A stretch of 64,000 bases of DNA from an uncultured Lachnospiraceae bacterium. Its GTDB lineage: Bacteria; Bacillota; Clostridia; Lachnospirales; Lachnospiraceae. The notes under the pieces were generated by a model, which was not told the origin of the DNA, did not search any database, and was given only the letters and a program-made list of their open reading frames with translations. The stretch is taken from positions 62,001 to 126,000 of the forward strand of contig CANQSB010000002.1 of the NCBI GenBank assembly GCA_947626435.1, in the 5' to 3' direction. The position numbers were made by a program, and so were the translations under genes. Positions 1-8,473 of this stretch are shown here, piece by piece (the first letter of the stretch is position 1; every line of letters starts with the position of its first letter).

Positions 1-157
1 CAAAGCAGATGTAGAGGAAGGCGTGATGATGTTCCATAGTATGGAAATAATGATTAATAAGACGCCATATGTCAGGTCAAGGTGGATGCAGAAATATTTT
101 TTGTGGAGATTAGACAGGATATTGAAATATGCCGCGGATATGGGTTATGATTTGTAA
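1..157 (+). CDS. C-terminal fragment, polysaccharide deacetylase-like (partial)
   Basis: An open frame entering from the left edge (first full codon at base 2) ends at TAA 155-157 and gives about 51 residues. The fragment contains MMFHSMEIM followed by a basic, aromatic tail ending in AADMGYDL. An FHSME-type segment followed by a helical tail resembles the end of polysaccharide deacetylase (NodB-fold) proteins, but too little is present to confirm this. It lies 32 bp before a glycosyltransferase, which fits a surface-glycan locus. The frame and stop are certain; the family is a tentative guess. Confidence 0.45.
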   Translation, partial: KADVEEGVMMFHSMEIMINKTPYVRSRWMQKYFLWRLDRILKYAADMGYDL

Positions 158-189
158 GGCGAATAAATAGCACAGGAGAAAAAAGCAAC

Positions 190-1266
190 ATGAAAAAATA
201 CAACTTCACCCTCATCATCCCATCCTTAAATCCTGACGAAAAGCTTTCGCATACAGTAAGACTTGCCGTTGAGGCGGGAATTGGCGATATCATTCTTGTA
301 GATGATGGAAGTGATGCCGGACATAAGCATTATTTTGATGAGCTTGTAAAAAAATATCCGCAGGTAACGCTTTTGTCCCACGAAAAAAATCTTGGCAAAG
401 GCGCTGCACTCAAGACGGCATTTGAGTATTTCATAAAAAACAGACATGGCAGCGACGGCGTGGTGACTGCCGATTCAGACGGACAGCATAGAATGGAGGA
501 CATTATAAAATGCGCCGAAGAAATGATGAATGGCGAGCAAGCCATAATAATATTAGGCTGCCGCGATTTTTCGCTTGAAAATATTCCCGCAAGGAGCCGT
601 TTTGGCAATAAGGCAACATCACTCGTGTTTCGTCTGTTCTTTGGCATGAGCATTTCAGATACTCAGACAGGGCTGCGTGCCATACCTTTCAAATATGTAA
701 AGGAGATGCTTGAAGTCAAAGGCACGCGATACGAATACGAGACAAATATGCTTATATATATGAGCCGGAAAAAACTTCCGTATCGTGAAATAAAAATTGA
801 AACATTGTATTTTGATGATAACAGTGCGTCGCATTTTCGTCCGATACGTGATTCAATGCGCGTATATGGAATTATCATAAAATACGCGGCTAATTCCATT
901 GCTTCAGCGATTGTTGACATTTTGGCGTTTTATTTGCTGGGGCAGTTTGTTTTTGTGGGCGGAGGCAAAATTGCCGTTTTGTTGTCCACCGCGGCGGCGA
1001 GAGTTATTTCGTCAGTCGCAAATTTTGCCTTAAACAGAAAATATGTATTTGACAGCCATTCAAATGTGTTGAAAACATTTTTTAAATATGTGTGTCTTGC
1101 AGTCCCGATAATGCTTATATCGTGGATTAGCGTATACGGACTGTCAAAGGCAATGGATTTTGGCCAGCTTGGACGCACATTGTGGAAAGCTGTAGTGGAT
1201 ACGATGCTTTTTGTCGTGAGCTTCCGCGTGCAGCGCAGATGGGTGTTTGCCGAAAAGAGCAAATAA
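190..1266 (+). CDS. Bifunctional GT2 glycosyltransferase / GtrA-like membrane protein
   Basis: The protein has 358 residues. The N-terminal ~215 residues are a GT-A glycosyltransferase family 2 domain of the dolichol-phosphate-mannose synthase kind: IIPSLNP at the start, VDDGS near residue 37 (nucleotide binding), DSDGQ near 95 (metal-binding DxD equivalent) and DTQTGLR near 157. Residues ~228-352 are hydrophobic with about four membrane segments and end in SFRVQRRWVF, typical of GtrA/DPMS-flippase domains. Such fusions are thought to make a polyprenyl-phosphate sugar and help move it across the membrane for wall glycan decoration. GGAGAAAAAAGC before the ATG is the ribosome site. The exact sugar is unknown. 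Confidence 0.9.
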   Translation: MKKYNFTLIIPSLNPDEKLSHTVRLAVEAGIGDIILVDDGSDAGHKHYFDELVKKYPQVTLLSHEKNLGKGAALKTAFEYFIKNRHGSDGVVTADSDGQHRMEDIIKCAEEMMNGEQAIIILGCRDFSLENIPARSRFGNKATSLVFRLFFGMSISDTQTGLRAIPFKYVKEMLEVKGTRYEYETNMLIYMSRKKLPYREIKIETLYFDDNSASHFRPIRDSMRVYGIIIKYAANSIASAIVDILAFYLLGQFVFVGGGKIAVLLSTAAARVISSVANFALNRKYVFDSHSNVLKTFFKYVCLAVPIMLISWISVYGLSKAMDFGQLGRTLWKAVVDTMLFVVSFRVQRRWVFAEKSK

Positions 1267-1316
1267 AATCAGAACACAGGATATTCAGGTCATGATGCGA
1301 TTGGGGATAAAAAATT

Positions 1317-2471
1317 ATGAAAAATAACAGGAGAGGAAAGAAAAACAACAGGAGAAAGAGGCTACGCGCTTCAACGGTGATAGGCAGGACGCTGCTTGTA
1401 TTTTTTACGGCTGTGTTTATTGCGCTTTTTACATTGGTGGCGCTGTGCTATACGCTTTTGACGGGACCGAGCGCTACGATGCGTGACAGGGTGGTGCTTT
1501 CCGCAATGCAGGCGAGCGCTACTAAGTGGCTGCCGGGGCTGTTTATTGACGATACCTTAGTCGAGGAGATATGTGCCAGAAGCGCAAATGTGCAGGAGGA
1601 AGTTATTTCGATGGGCGCATTCGGCGCTACCGAGGATTCTGATAAAGAGACTTCTGATGTAGAGGTTTCAGAAACGGAAGCATCCGCAGACGAGTGGGAG
1701 GATGCCGTGGACGGCATGATTTATAAGACATACAGCGGCGCTACATATAAGGCGTATCTGCTTATTGTCAAAGACCCGTCGCGCGTGTATGTCGGCACGT
1801 CAAGCGATTACAAGAGTGGCAAGGCGGGTGTGCGCATATTTGACATAGTGGAGCGTGAAAATGCCTTGGCGGCGATTAACGGTGGAGAATTTGAGGACAT
1901 AAACGGGCACGGTAAGGGCAATACGCCTGTGGGACTTACATATTCAAAAGGAAGCTGCGTCTGGGACGATGGGGAAAGGCGTACCTTTATAGGCTTTGAC
2001 AGTAACAATGTGCTGCACGCCACAGAGTCGATGACGAGGTCGGAAGCGGATGCGCTTGGCATAAGAGATGCCGTTTCTTTCCAGACGGGAAATGTGTTGA
2101 TTACAAACGACAACGAAAACGTTACGCTGTATTATTCGGAGAACAATGTCGGAATGGCGCAGAGGACGGCAATCGGGCAGAGGGCGGATGGCGCCGTCAT
2201 ACTGCTTGTGACGGACGGACGCAGCGCAAGCAGCCTTGGCGCGACCAAGAATGACCTTATAGACCTCATGGTGTCGGAGGGTGCCGTAGTGGCGGGAATG
2301 TTGGATGGCGGTTCGTCCGCGATGATGTACTACAGAGATTATTATACCAAATACAATATTGATACCGCAGGGCTTGACGAATACCAGAAGCAGGGCTTGA
2401 CGAACAAATACAAGGCGTTTACAAAGCCGCGGTATATTCCGACATATTTCCTTGTGACGCCGGAAGAATAG
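1317..2471 (+). CDS. Phosphodiester glycosidase (NAGPA domain) family protein
   Basis: The protein has 384 residues. A very basic N terminus precedes one membrane anchor (about residues 25-52), so the bulk is extracellular. The C-terminal ~250 residues match the NAGPA/phosphodiester glycosidase fold: AAINGGEFEDINGHG (an N-G-G-F-like core), GTPVGL, TAIGQ, and MLDGGSSAMMYY near the end, the family hallmark. Relatives remove N-acetylglucosamine or other sugars from phosphodiester-linked glycans, which suits turnover or editing of wall polymers beside a GT2-GtrA enzyme. Residues ~100-125 form an acidic linker. The gene starts 50 bp after the glycosyltransferase and is probably co-transcribed. The substrate cannot be inferred. 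Confidence 0.85.
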   Translation: MKNNRRGKKNNRRKRLRASTVIGRTLLVFFTAVFIALFTLVALCYTLLTGPSATMRDRVVLSAMQASATKWLPGLFIDDTLVEEICARSANVQEEVISMGAFGATEDSDKETSDVEVSETEASADEWEDAVDGMIYKTYSGATYKAYLLIVKDPSRVYVGTSSDYKSGKAGVRIFDIVERENALAAINGGEFEDINGHGKGNTPVGLTYSKGSCVWDDGERRTFIGFDSNNVLHATESMTRSEADALGIRDAVSFQTGNVLITNDNENVTLYYSENNVGMAQRTAIGQRADGAVILLVTDGRSASSLGATKNDLIDLMVSEGAVVAGMLDGGSSAMMYYRDYYTKYNIDTAGLDEYQKQGLTNKYKAFTKPRYIPTYFLVTPEE

Positions 2472-2493
2472 CCGAAGGAGCGCTTATAAGCAT

Positions 2494-3630
2494 ATGGGGA
2501 AAAAGAAGAAAAAAAAGAAAAAAGGAAACCGGATTTCAAATATACCGGTATTTTATTTGATATACCTTACGGTTACTGCCGCTATAATCTTTGCCGTCGT
2601 TATGGCAATGCAGGTAGTGAGGAGCAGGCTTGCGGAATATGAGCAGGCGCAGCCGAAATATGTCGCGGAGGAAGTATTTTCACGATATTTTCAGCCGATT
2701 GACTATGCGTCACTGCTTGCGGACGCGGAGTATGAAGCGGGCGACGCGGGCGCGGACGAATTGACGGAGTACCTTTCCAACGAGATAGGGGACAGCAGAC
2801 TCACATATTCAGTCGGGTCTTCAAATGATGAGGACGAGGTCAAGTACATTGTAAAGGCGGGACAGAAGCAGCTTGCCGCCATAGTGCTTAATCTTTCAGA
2901 TACAAAGACGCGCCATGGATATGATACATATGATTTTTCGCATATTGATTTATATTTGAACACAGGGGCATATCTGGAGAAAATGTCTGAATGCACTATA
3001 GAAGCGCCATCGGATTATTTGGTTACTGTGGGCGGCAACATGCTTTCGGGAGAGTTTGTTACATCCGGATATGTGCGCGAAGACATATTGCAATACAGTC
3101 CGTCGGATGTCCCGAGTATTGAGTATTCCGTTTACACAGTATCAGGTTTTGACGGTACGGCTGGCGGTGTCGTGGTAACCAGTCCCGACGGGGTTCAGGC
3201 GCAGGTAAATTTTGATGAAAAGACGAATACATATAAGGCGGACTTAGTGTATGACGAACAGCTTGCCGCCGATTATGCGGATTTTGTTACAAGTGCGATA
3301 GAGGGCTACGCTGCTTATATACAGGGGGCTCAGAATGTCAGCCTTGAAAGCATAAAGGGCTATTATGACACAAGCTCTAAGGTATATTCGGAAATACTGT
3401 CAATGAGCGGCGATGAGTGGATGGTTAATGCGGGGGGCGGCATTGATTTTACCGATGTTCAGGCGGGCGAGTTTTATGCGCATACTTCGGATATTTTTTC
3501 ATGCCATATATCTTTTACGCAGCATATTCACAGGGCAGGCAGCGAGGATTACATTGATACGATTAGCAAATACGTGTTCCTGCATCTCGTCAATGGCGGC
3601 TATAAGATATATTATTGGTATAACGCGTAA
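2494..3630 (+). CDS. Membrane-anchored extracellular protein of unknown function
   Basis: The protein has 378 residues and I do not recognise it. It begins MGKKKKKKKKGNR, a lysine run encoded by an almost pure purine tract, followed by one transmembrane segment (about residues 19-42). The rest (~330 residues) is acidic and predicted extracellular, without cysteine-rich or obvious catalytic motifs. GAAGGAG lies 15-21 bp before the ATG and the gene starts 22 bp after the phosphodiester glycosidase stop, so it is probably the last gene of that operon. Its C terminus, ending YKIYYWYNA, is tyrosine-rich. It could be a scaffold or wall-binding partner; that is inference from position only. Confidence 0.8.
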   Translation: MGKKKKKKKKGNRISNIPVFYLIYLTVTAAIIFAVVMAMQVVRSRLAEYEQAQPKYVAEEVFSRYFQPIDYASLLADAEYEAGDAGADELTEYLSNEIGDSRLTYSVGSSNDEDEVKYIVKAGQKQLAAIVLNLSDTKTRHGYDTYDFSHIDLYLNTGAYLEKMSECTIEAPSDYLVTVGGNMLSGEFVTSGYVREDILQYSPSDVPSIEYSVYTVSGFDGTAGGVVVTSPDGVQAQVNFDEKTNTYKADLVYDEQLAADYADFVTSAIEGYAAYIQGAQNVSLESIKGYYDTSSKVYSEILSMSGDEWMVNAGGGIDFTDVQAGEFYAHTSDIFSCHISFTQHIHRAGSEDYIDTISKYVFLHLVNGGYKIYYWYNA

Positions 3631-3656
3631 AAAATTTTCTTTTTTGCAAAAAACTG

Positions 3657-3684
3657 TTGACGTTTTTTAATTATATGCTATAAT
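3657..3684 (+). promoter_or_regulatory. Sigma-A promoter of rpsU
   Basis: TTGACG (3657-3662) and TATAAT (3679-3684) are separated by 16 bp, 75 bp before the rpsU start. The spacer is AT-rich. This is a near-consensus housekeeping promoter, as expected for a highly expressed small ribosomal protein. Confidence 0.8.
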
Positions 3685-3759
3685 CATAAATGTGCAATTA
3701 TTAAACCCGTACAGTCTGGCACACGATAATAGGGCTGGAGGGAGGTTAGGTGTGAGAGT

Positions 3760-3936
3760 ATGTCAAATGTAATCGTTAAAGAAAACGAAACTTTGGACAG
3801 CGCTTTACGCAGATTTAAGAGAAGCTGTGCTAAGGCAGGAATCCAGCAGGAAATCCGCAAGAGAGAGCATTATGAGAAGCCAAGCGTAAAACGTAAGAAG
3901 AAGTCTGAGGCAGCTAGAAAGCGTAAATATAATTAA
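3760..3936 (+). CDS. rpsU: 30S ribosomal protein S21
   Basis: This 58-residue very basic protein starts [19 protein letters not shown] and ends [14 protein letters not shown], the full-length S21 signature. S21 is a late-assembling small-subunit protein near the mRNA exit platform. GGAGGGAGG lies just upstream, its own promoter is at 3657-3684 and its own terminator follows 7 bp after the stop, so it is monocistronic. Length and sequence are normal for Firmicutes S21. Confidence 0.97.
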   Translation: MSNVIVKENETLDSALRRFKRSCAKAGIQQEIRKREHYEKPSVKRKKKSEAARKRKYN

Positions 3937-3942
3937 TGAATT

Positions 3943-3972
3943 AAAATCCTTGGCATTTGTCAAGGGTTTTTT
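3943..3972 (+). terminator. Intrinsic terminator after rpsU
   Basis: AAAATCCTTG pairs with CAAGGGTTTT (one G-T pair) across an 8-base loop, and the T run continues to 3972. It closes the rpsU transcript. Confidence 0.85.
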
Positions 3973-4044
3973 CATAGTTGTGTGCGAATATATTGTTTAT
4001 ATGATGTTTGTCACTGGCTGTTCAGTGTTAAGGAGTGATTAGTT

Positions 4045-4632
4045 GTGTTGGAGAATATAGAGGTTGCAGGGTATGACCTGTATCATCTTGTATCATGCTT
4101 TTTTCTTTTCAGTATTATAGGCTGGGTAGTTGAATCAATATATATGTCGTTTTGCAACAAAAAGCTCACGAACAGGGGCTTTATGACCGGACCGTTCTGC
4201 CCGATATACGGCTTTGGGGCTACGGTGGGCTACATATTGCTTCATCCGTTCGCGGACAATATAGTGCTTTTGTATTTGGTGGGCGCGTTGCTTGCAACGG
4301 TATTTGAGTTTCTGGTGGCGAAGCTGATGCTTAGGCTCTTTGGCGAGGTATGGTGGGATTACAACGACAAGTTCTGCAACTACAAGGGCGTCGTATGCTT
4401 GGAGAGTACGCTCGCGTGGGGAGTGTATGCGGTCATAATCATCACGTTTTTGTTTGACAAGGTTATGAGTTTTGTCGATAAATATCCTCATTCGTGGGGA
4501 ATAAAGACGATTACGCTGGTATTTGTCATGGCGGTGTTTGATTTTGGCTATCATTTCGCTATGTCGGTAAAAATCAGCGATGAAAAGAGAGAAGAGCTTT
4601 CAGAGCTTTACCATAGGCTCAGAAGAAAATAG
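4045..4632 (+). CDS. Putative ABC-transporter type IV membrane protein (PF06541-like)
   Basis: This 195-residue membrane protein has about four or five hydrophobic segments. The early motif FSIIGWVVESIYMS, then NRGFMTGPFCPIYGFGA, is the signature of the putative ABC-transporter type IV (former DUF1113) family common in Clostridia. No ATPase or substrate-binding gene is nearby, so the transporter label is nominal. It starts with GTG at 4045, preceded by AAGGAGTGATT. The N-terminal half carries the conserved motifs; the C terminus is charged and cytosolic. The biological role of the family is not established. Confidence 0.8.
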   Translation: MLENIEVAGYDLYHLVSCFFLFSIIGWVVESIYMSFCNKKLTNRGFMTGPFCPIYGFGATVGYILLHPFADNIVLLYLVGALLATVFEFLVAKLMLRLFGEVWWDYNDKFCNYKGVVCLESTLAWGVYAVIIITFLFDKVMSFVDKYPHSWGIKTITLVFVMAVFDFGYHFAMSVKISDEKREELSELYHRLRRK

Positions 4633-4759
4633 CTCATAAGGCAGGCTTATTATAAATTTGGTATGGGCGGCAGCTTAAATGCCGTCCATATTGCATAAGA
4701 AAGGCAAAAACCGCATAGATTTCTTAATAAATGGTTGAAAAACCGACAGGGAGACACCT

Positions 4760-5935
4760 ATGTGGTTTAGAAAAAAAATATTTTGCATACTTATGGCGTT
4801 TACAGTGACTTTGCAGATAGCGGCATCAGATACGCTAGTAGTCAGAGCGGAAGGACCTGAGATAACGTCGCCGTCAGCTATATTGATAGAGGCGACGACG
4901 GGCACAGTCCTGTTTGAAAAAAATCCTGATGAGGTAAGAAGTCCCGCAAGCATCACCAAAATAATGACGCTGCTGCTTACCTTTGAGGCGCTGGAAAATG
5001 GCAGGATAAAGCTGGATGACGAGGTAGTCACGAGCGAATACGCCATGTCAATGGGAGGCTCGCAGGTGTTTCTTGAAGCGGGCGAGGTGCAGACGGTTGA
5101 CACGCTCATCAAGTGCATTGCTGTGGCAAGCGGCAACGATGCCTCTGTAGCTATGGCTGAATTTCTCGCGGGCAGCGAGGCTGATTTCGTAAACCAGATG
5201 AATGAAAAGGCGGCTCAGCTTGGCATGACTAACACGCATTTCGTAGACTGCTGCGGACTCTCAAATGATATGGAGCATCACACTACCGCAAGAGATGTCG
5301 CGGTAATGTCAAGGGAGCTTATCACCAAATACCCGCAGGTATACAATTACACGACAATCTGGCAGGAGGATATCACGCACGTCACGGGACGCGGCAGTAC
5401 ACCATTTACGCTTTCAAGCACGAATAAGCTGCTAAAACAGTACCAGTGGACGACTGGGCTGAAAACAGGCTCTACCAACCTTGCAAAATATTGTTTCAGC
5501 GCGACGGCAAGCAAGGGTGATATAGACCTCATAGCCGTAATAATGGGCGCGCCTGACCACAAGGCAAGGTTTTCGGAGGCGCAGAGCCTTTTGGAATACG
5601 GTTTCGCCATGACAAGGCTTTATGTTGACGAAAGCGAAAATAAGCTTTCCCCCATAGCGGTAAAAGGCGGTAAACAGGATTATGTAGAACTGGTGCCCGA
5701 AAAAACTTTCAGGTATCTTGATACGACAGGAGCGGATTTTAGCCAGGTTGAAAAAAGCTATGAGTACGGTGAAGAGCTCGTGGCGCCTGTGGACGAAGGT
5801 ACAGCGGCAGGGCGCATAGTATATAAATTAAACGGCAATATAATAGGAAGCGTGCCACTCCGCACAGTGCAGGGAGTGGAGAAAGCGCACTATTTTGACT
5901 ATCTTAAAAGGCTTATGCTGGAATACATGCTGTAG
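4760..5935 (+). CDS. dacF: D-alanyl-D-alanine carboxypeptidase (DacF/PBP5 type)
   Basis: The protein has 391 residues with a signal peptide (about 1-30). It has the S11 peptidase catalytic set: SITK (residues 64-67, nucleophile Ser64), SGN (124-126) and KTG (235-237). Enzymes of this class trim the terminal D-Ala from peptidoglycan pentapeptides outside the membrane. After the penicillin-binding domain there is a PBP5 C-terminal beta domain and a short amphipathic tail (DYLKRLMLEYML) that would peripherally anchor it. The ribosome site is CAGGGAG. In sporulating species dacF acts in forespore cortex formation, but no sporulation promoter was clear here, so vegetative DacA-like function is equally possible. 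Confidence 0.9.
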   Translation: MWFRKKIFCILMAFTVTLQIAASDTLVVRAEGPEITSPSAILIEATTGTVLFEKNPDEVRSPASITKIMTLLLTFEALENGRIKLDDEVVTSEYAMSMGGSQVFLEAGEVQTVDTLIKCIAVASGNDASVAMAEFLAGSEADFVNQMNEKAAQLGMTNTHFVDCCGLSNDMEHHTTARDVAVMSRELITKYPQVYNYTTIWQEDITHVTGRGSTPFTLSSTNKLLKQYQWTTGLKTGSTNLAKYCFSATASKGDIDLIAVIMGAPDHKARFSEAQSLLEYGFAMTRLYVDESENKLSPIAVKGGKQDYVELVPEKTFRYLDTTGADFSQVEKSYEYGEELVAPVDEGTAAGRIVYKLNGNIIGSVPLRTVQGVEKAHYFDYLKRLMLEYML

Positions 5936-5997
5936 AAAACAGGATGCTGCGCCATGCGGCTGCAGCGATACGGAAAGGGTGCATTTAGGTTAAACGG

Positions 5998-6879
5998 ATG
6001 AATGGAATATTTTGGATAACAGCCATAGCAGTGGCGGTAGTAGGATTAGCATTGCTTATAGTCGGCATTATTGACGGAAACAGGTTTGTTGTGCTGAGGG
6101 AGGAATTTGCACTCCCAAATATCACAAAAGAATGCCGCTTTGTTTTCATATCCGACCTCCACAACAAAGTATATGGAAAAGAAAACCAAAAACTCATAAA
6201 CGCAATAAAAGAAATAAATCCCGATTTCATATTAGCCGCGGGCGACTTGGTAACTTCAAAGGAAAATGAAGACATGACGCCCGCAATAAAGCTTATAAAC
6301 ACGCTTAGCAATGATTACCTCATATACTATGGAATGGGCAATCACGAAACAAAGATAAAAACCAACCGCAAAGAATTTGGCGATAAATTTGACACGCTCA
6401 AAAAAAGCCTCACCAGCCCCAACGTCGTTTTCCTTGAAAATGAGTGCGCCATACTTCTGGATTACAATATAGCCATCACAGGACTTGAGCTTGATTTGAG
6501 GTATTTTGCCCATTTCAAAATAAAACCCATGGAAAAATCATATTTAAGCGCCACAATAGGCACTCCCAAACGTGGACGCTGCAACATACTCATAGCCCAT
6601 AACCCCGACTACTTTCCCGACTACGCCGACTGGGGCGCCGACCTGGTTCTTTCAGGGCATGTCCATGGCGGCATAATGCGCCTGCCTGTCCTTGGTGGAG
6701 TAATAGCTCCCTCGTACCGCATTTTCCCCAAATACGACGGCGGCATATTCAAAGAAAAAAACTCAATCATGCTACTTAGCCGCGGTATAGGCTCCCACAC
6801 CCTCCCCCTAAGATTCTTCAACCCCGCCGAGCTGTACGAGGTAACACTGAAATCCCTCCCACACAATAATAATGAATAA
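5998..6879 (+). CDS. Metallophosphoesterase, membrane-anchored (YkuE/YaeI-like)
   Basis: The 293-residue protein has one N-terminal membrane helix (residues ~4-26) followed by a calcineurin-like metallophosphoesterase domain. The metal ligands are visible in order: SDLHN (52-56), AAGD, GNHE, IAHNPDYF and SGHVHGG. Relatives of this layout hydrolyse UDP-diacylglucosamine or other phosphoesters at the membrane face; the substrate here is unknown. The coding strand becomes strongly A/C-rich from about 6,100 onward, continuing into scpA. It ends about 90 bp before scpA and may be co-transcribed. Confidence 0.85.
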   Translation: MNGIFWITAIAVAVVGLALLIVGIIDGNRFVVLREEFALPNITKECRFVFISDLHNKVYGKENQKLINAIKEINPDFILAAGDLVTSKENEDMTPAIKLINTLSNDYLIYYGMGNHETKIKTNRKEFGDKFDTLKKSLTSPNVVFLENECAILLDYNIAITGLELDLRYFAHFKIKPMEKSYLSATIGTPKRGRCNILIAHNPDYFPDYADWGADLVLSGHVHGGIMRLPVLGGVIAPSYRIFPKYDGGIFKEKNSIMLLSRGIGSHTLPLRFFNPAELYEVTLKSLPHNNNE

Positions 6880-6972
6880 ACTTATTATAAACACCAGTTC
6901 GTCTTGCACTTTTTTCTAAATTTATGTAGAATAAAAAAAGCGCCAATAAAACCATAAACAGAGGATTAAAAA

Positions 6973-7722
6973 ATGGCATTATCCGTAAAACTCGAAGTAT
7001 TTGAAGGTCCCTTAGACCTTCTCCTTCACCTAATAGAAAAAAACAAAATAGACATATACGACATCCCAATAGTTGTCATAACGGAACAATACCTCGACTA
7101 CATCAAACAAATGGAAACAGAAGACATGAACATCATGAGCGAGTTCCTAGTCATGGCAGCAACCCTCCTCGACATAAAATGCCGAATGCTCCTTCCAAAA
7201 GAAGTAAACGAGGAAGGCGAAGAAGAAGACCCAAGAGCAGAGCTCGTCCAAAAACTATTGGAATACAAAATGTATAAATATATGGCATTCGAGCTAAGGG
7301 ACAAGCAAGTAGACGCCGCCAAAAGCTGGTACAAAAAACCAATGCTCCCCCAAGAAGTACAGGACTATCAGTATCCAATAGACTACGCGGAGCTAATAGG
7401 CGACATGACGCTTGCCAAACTCCACGAAATTTTTAAGTCAGTCATCAAGCGGCAGGAAGATAAAATAGACCCCATCAGAAGTAAGTTTGGCACAATAGAA
7501 AAGGACGAAATCAACCTCGAAGAAAAACAAAGCTACATAGAAGAGTACGTCAAAAACCATAAGCGCTTCAGTTTCAGAAAACTCTTGGAGCACCAAGACA
7601 GCAAAATGGAAGTGATAGTAACATTCCTTGCCGTTCTGGAAATGATGAAGCAGGGCATTATCGAAATAGAGCAGGAGGATACCTTCTCAGACATAGTGAT
7701 TACGTCAAGCATAGCGGCATAA
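6973..7722 (+). CDS. scpA: Segregation and condensation protein A
   Basis: This 249-residue protein is the kleisin subunit of the Smc-ScpAB condensin, which compacts and resolves replicated origins. The N-terminal segment LEVFEGPLDLLLHLIEKN is the hallmark Smc-neck-binding motif; the C-terminal winged helix ends near EDTFSDIVI. It pairs with scpB 39 bp downstream. The first 500 bases are unusually A/C-rich for a coding strand: about 29 C against 16 G in the first 120 bases. Length and domain order are normal. Confidence 0.95.
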   Translation: MALSVKLEVFEGPLDLLLHLIEKNKIDIYDIPIVVITEQYLDYIKQMETEDMNIMSEFLVMAATLLDIKCRMLLPKEVNEEGEEEDPRAELVQKLLEYKMYKYMAFELRDKQVDAAKSWYKKPMLPQEVQDYQYPIDYAELIGDMTLAKLHEIFKSVIKRQEDKIDPIRSKFGTIEKDEINLEEKQSYIEEYVKNHKRFSFRKLLEHQDSKMEVIVTFLAVLEMMKQGIIEIEQEDTFSDIVITSSIAA

Positions 7723-7761
7723 CGCTTAATAGCCGCTACAGCCGAAAGGTAGTGTGTATAT

Positions 7762-8331
7762 TTGGAAAAAAATAAAATAGAGGCAGTTATCGAGGCAGTG
7801 CTTTTTGCCATGGGCGACTCAGTGGAGATGTCAAAGCTGATGCATGTGCTTGAGCTTACGGAAATTGAGATACGCGCGATAATCGCGGAGATGAATAAGC
7901 GATATGAAAAAGACGATAGAGGTATCTACATATTAGAACTGGACAACGCTTTCCAACTCTGTACTAAGCCCGAGATGTATGAATACCTTATTAAAGTGGC
8001 AAAGGCGCCAAGAAAATACGTCATGTCCGATACACTTTTGGAAACCTTGTCCATAATAGCGTACAAGCAGCCAGTGACAAGGCTTGAGGTAGAGAAGATA
8101 CGTGGCGTAAGCTGTGACCACGCTGTAAACCGCCTGTTGGAATTTAATCTCATACAAGAGCTTGGCAGGCTCGACGCTCCGGGACGTCCGCTGCTTTTCG
8201 GCACGACGGAGGAGTTTTTGAGGACATTTGGCGTCAAGTCACTCGGCGACCTGCCGACGCTCAATCCTGACCAGCTCGAAGATTTCAAAAAGCAGGCCGA
8301 GGAGGAGGCAGATTTGAAGGTTGATATTTAA
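7762..8331 (+). CDS. scpB: Segregation and condensation protein B
   Basis: This 189-residue protein is the dimeric winged-helix partner of ScpA in the Smc complex. Diagnostic stretches are EAVLFAMGDSVE at the N terminus, LSIIAYKQPVTRLEVEKIRG in the centre and GRPLLFGTTEEFLRTFG near the C terminus. The start is TTG at 7762, preceded by GAAAGGTAG. It forms an operon with scpA. Base composition returns to the neighbourhood norm here, in contrast to scpA. Confidence 0.95.
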   Translation: MEKNKIEAVIEAVLFAMGDSVEMSKLMHVLELTEIEIRAIIAEMNKRYEKDDRGIYILELDNAFQLCTKPEMYEYLIKVAKAPRKYVMSDTLLETLSIIAYKQPVTRLEVEKIRGVSCDHAVNRLLEFNLIQELGRLDAPGRPLLFGTTEEFLRTFGVKSLGDLPTLNPDQLEDFKKQAEEEADLKVDI

Positions 8332-8346
8332 AAAAGATAATCATTG

Positions 8347-8444
8347 GAGCTGTCGTACTAAGGGACATAAGCACAAGATATAATATTATCTGCATTGGAC
8401 ACAATGCCATATCTCACATGCTTAACCATTGTTGCGACAGCCTC
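8347..8444 (+). other. Nested fold-back structure upstream of udk
   Basis: Four nested complementary arm pairs are visible: GAG-CTGTCG (8347-8355) with CGACAG-C-CTC (8435-8444); AAGCA (8369-8373) with TGCTT (8419-8423); AGATAT (8376-8381) with ATATCT (8409-8414); and GCATTG (8392-8397) with CAATGC (8402-8407). If transcribed it would form one long stepped hairpin ending 29 bases before the udk start. I know no named motif it matches. It could be a cis-regulatory leader RNA or a small fold-back repeat. Confidence 0.5.
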
Positions 8445-8473
8445 TGCAGGTACATCAAGAATGGGGGATTAGT

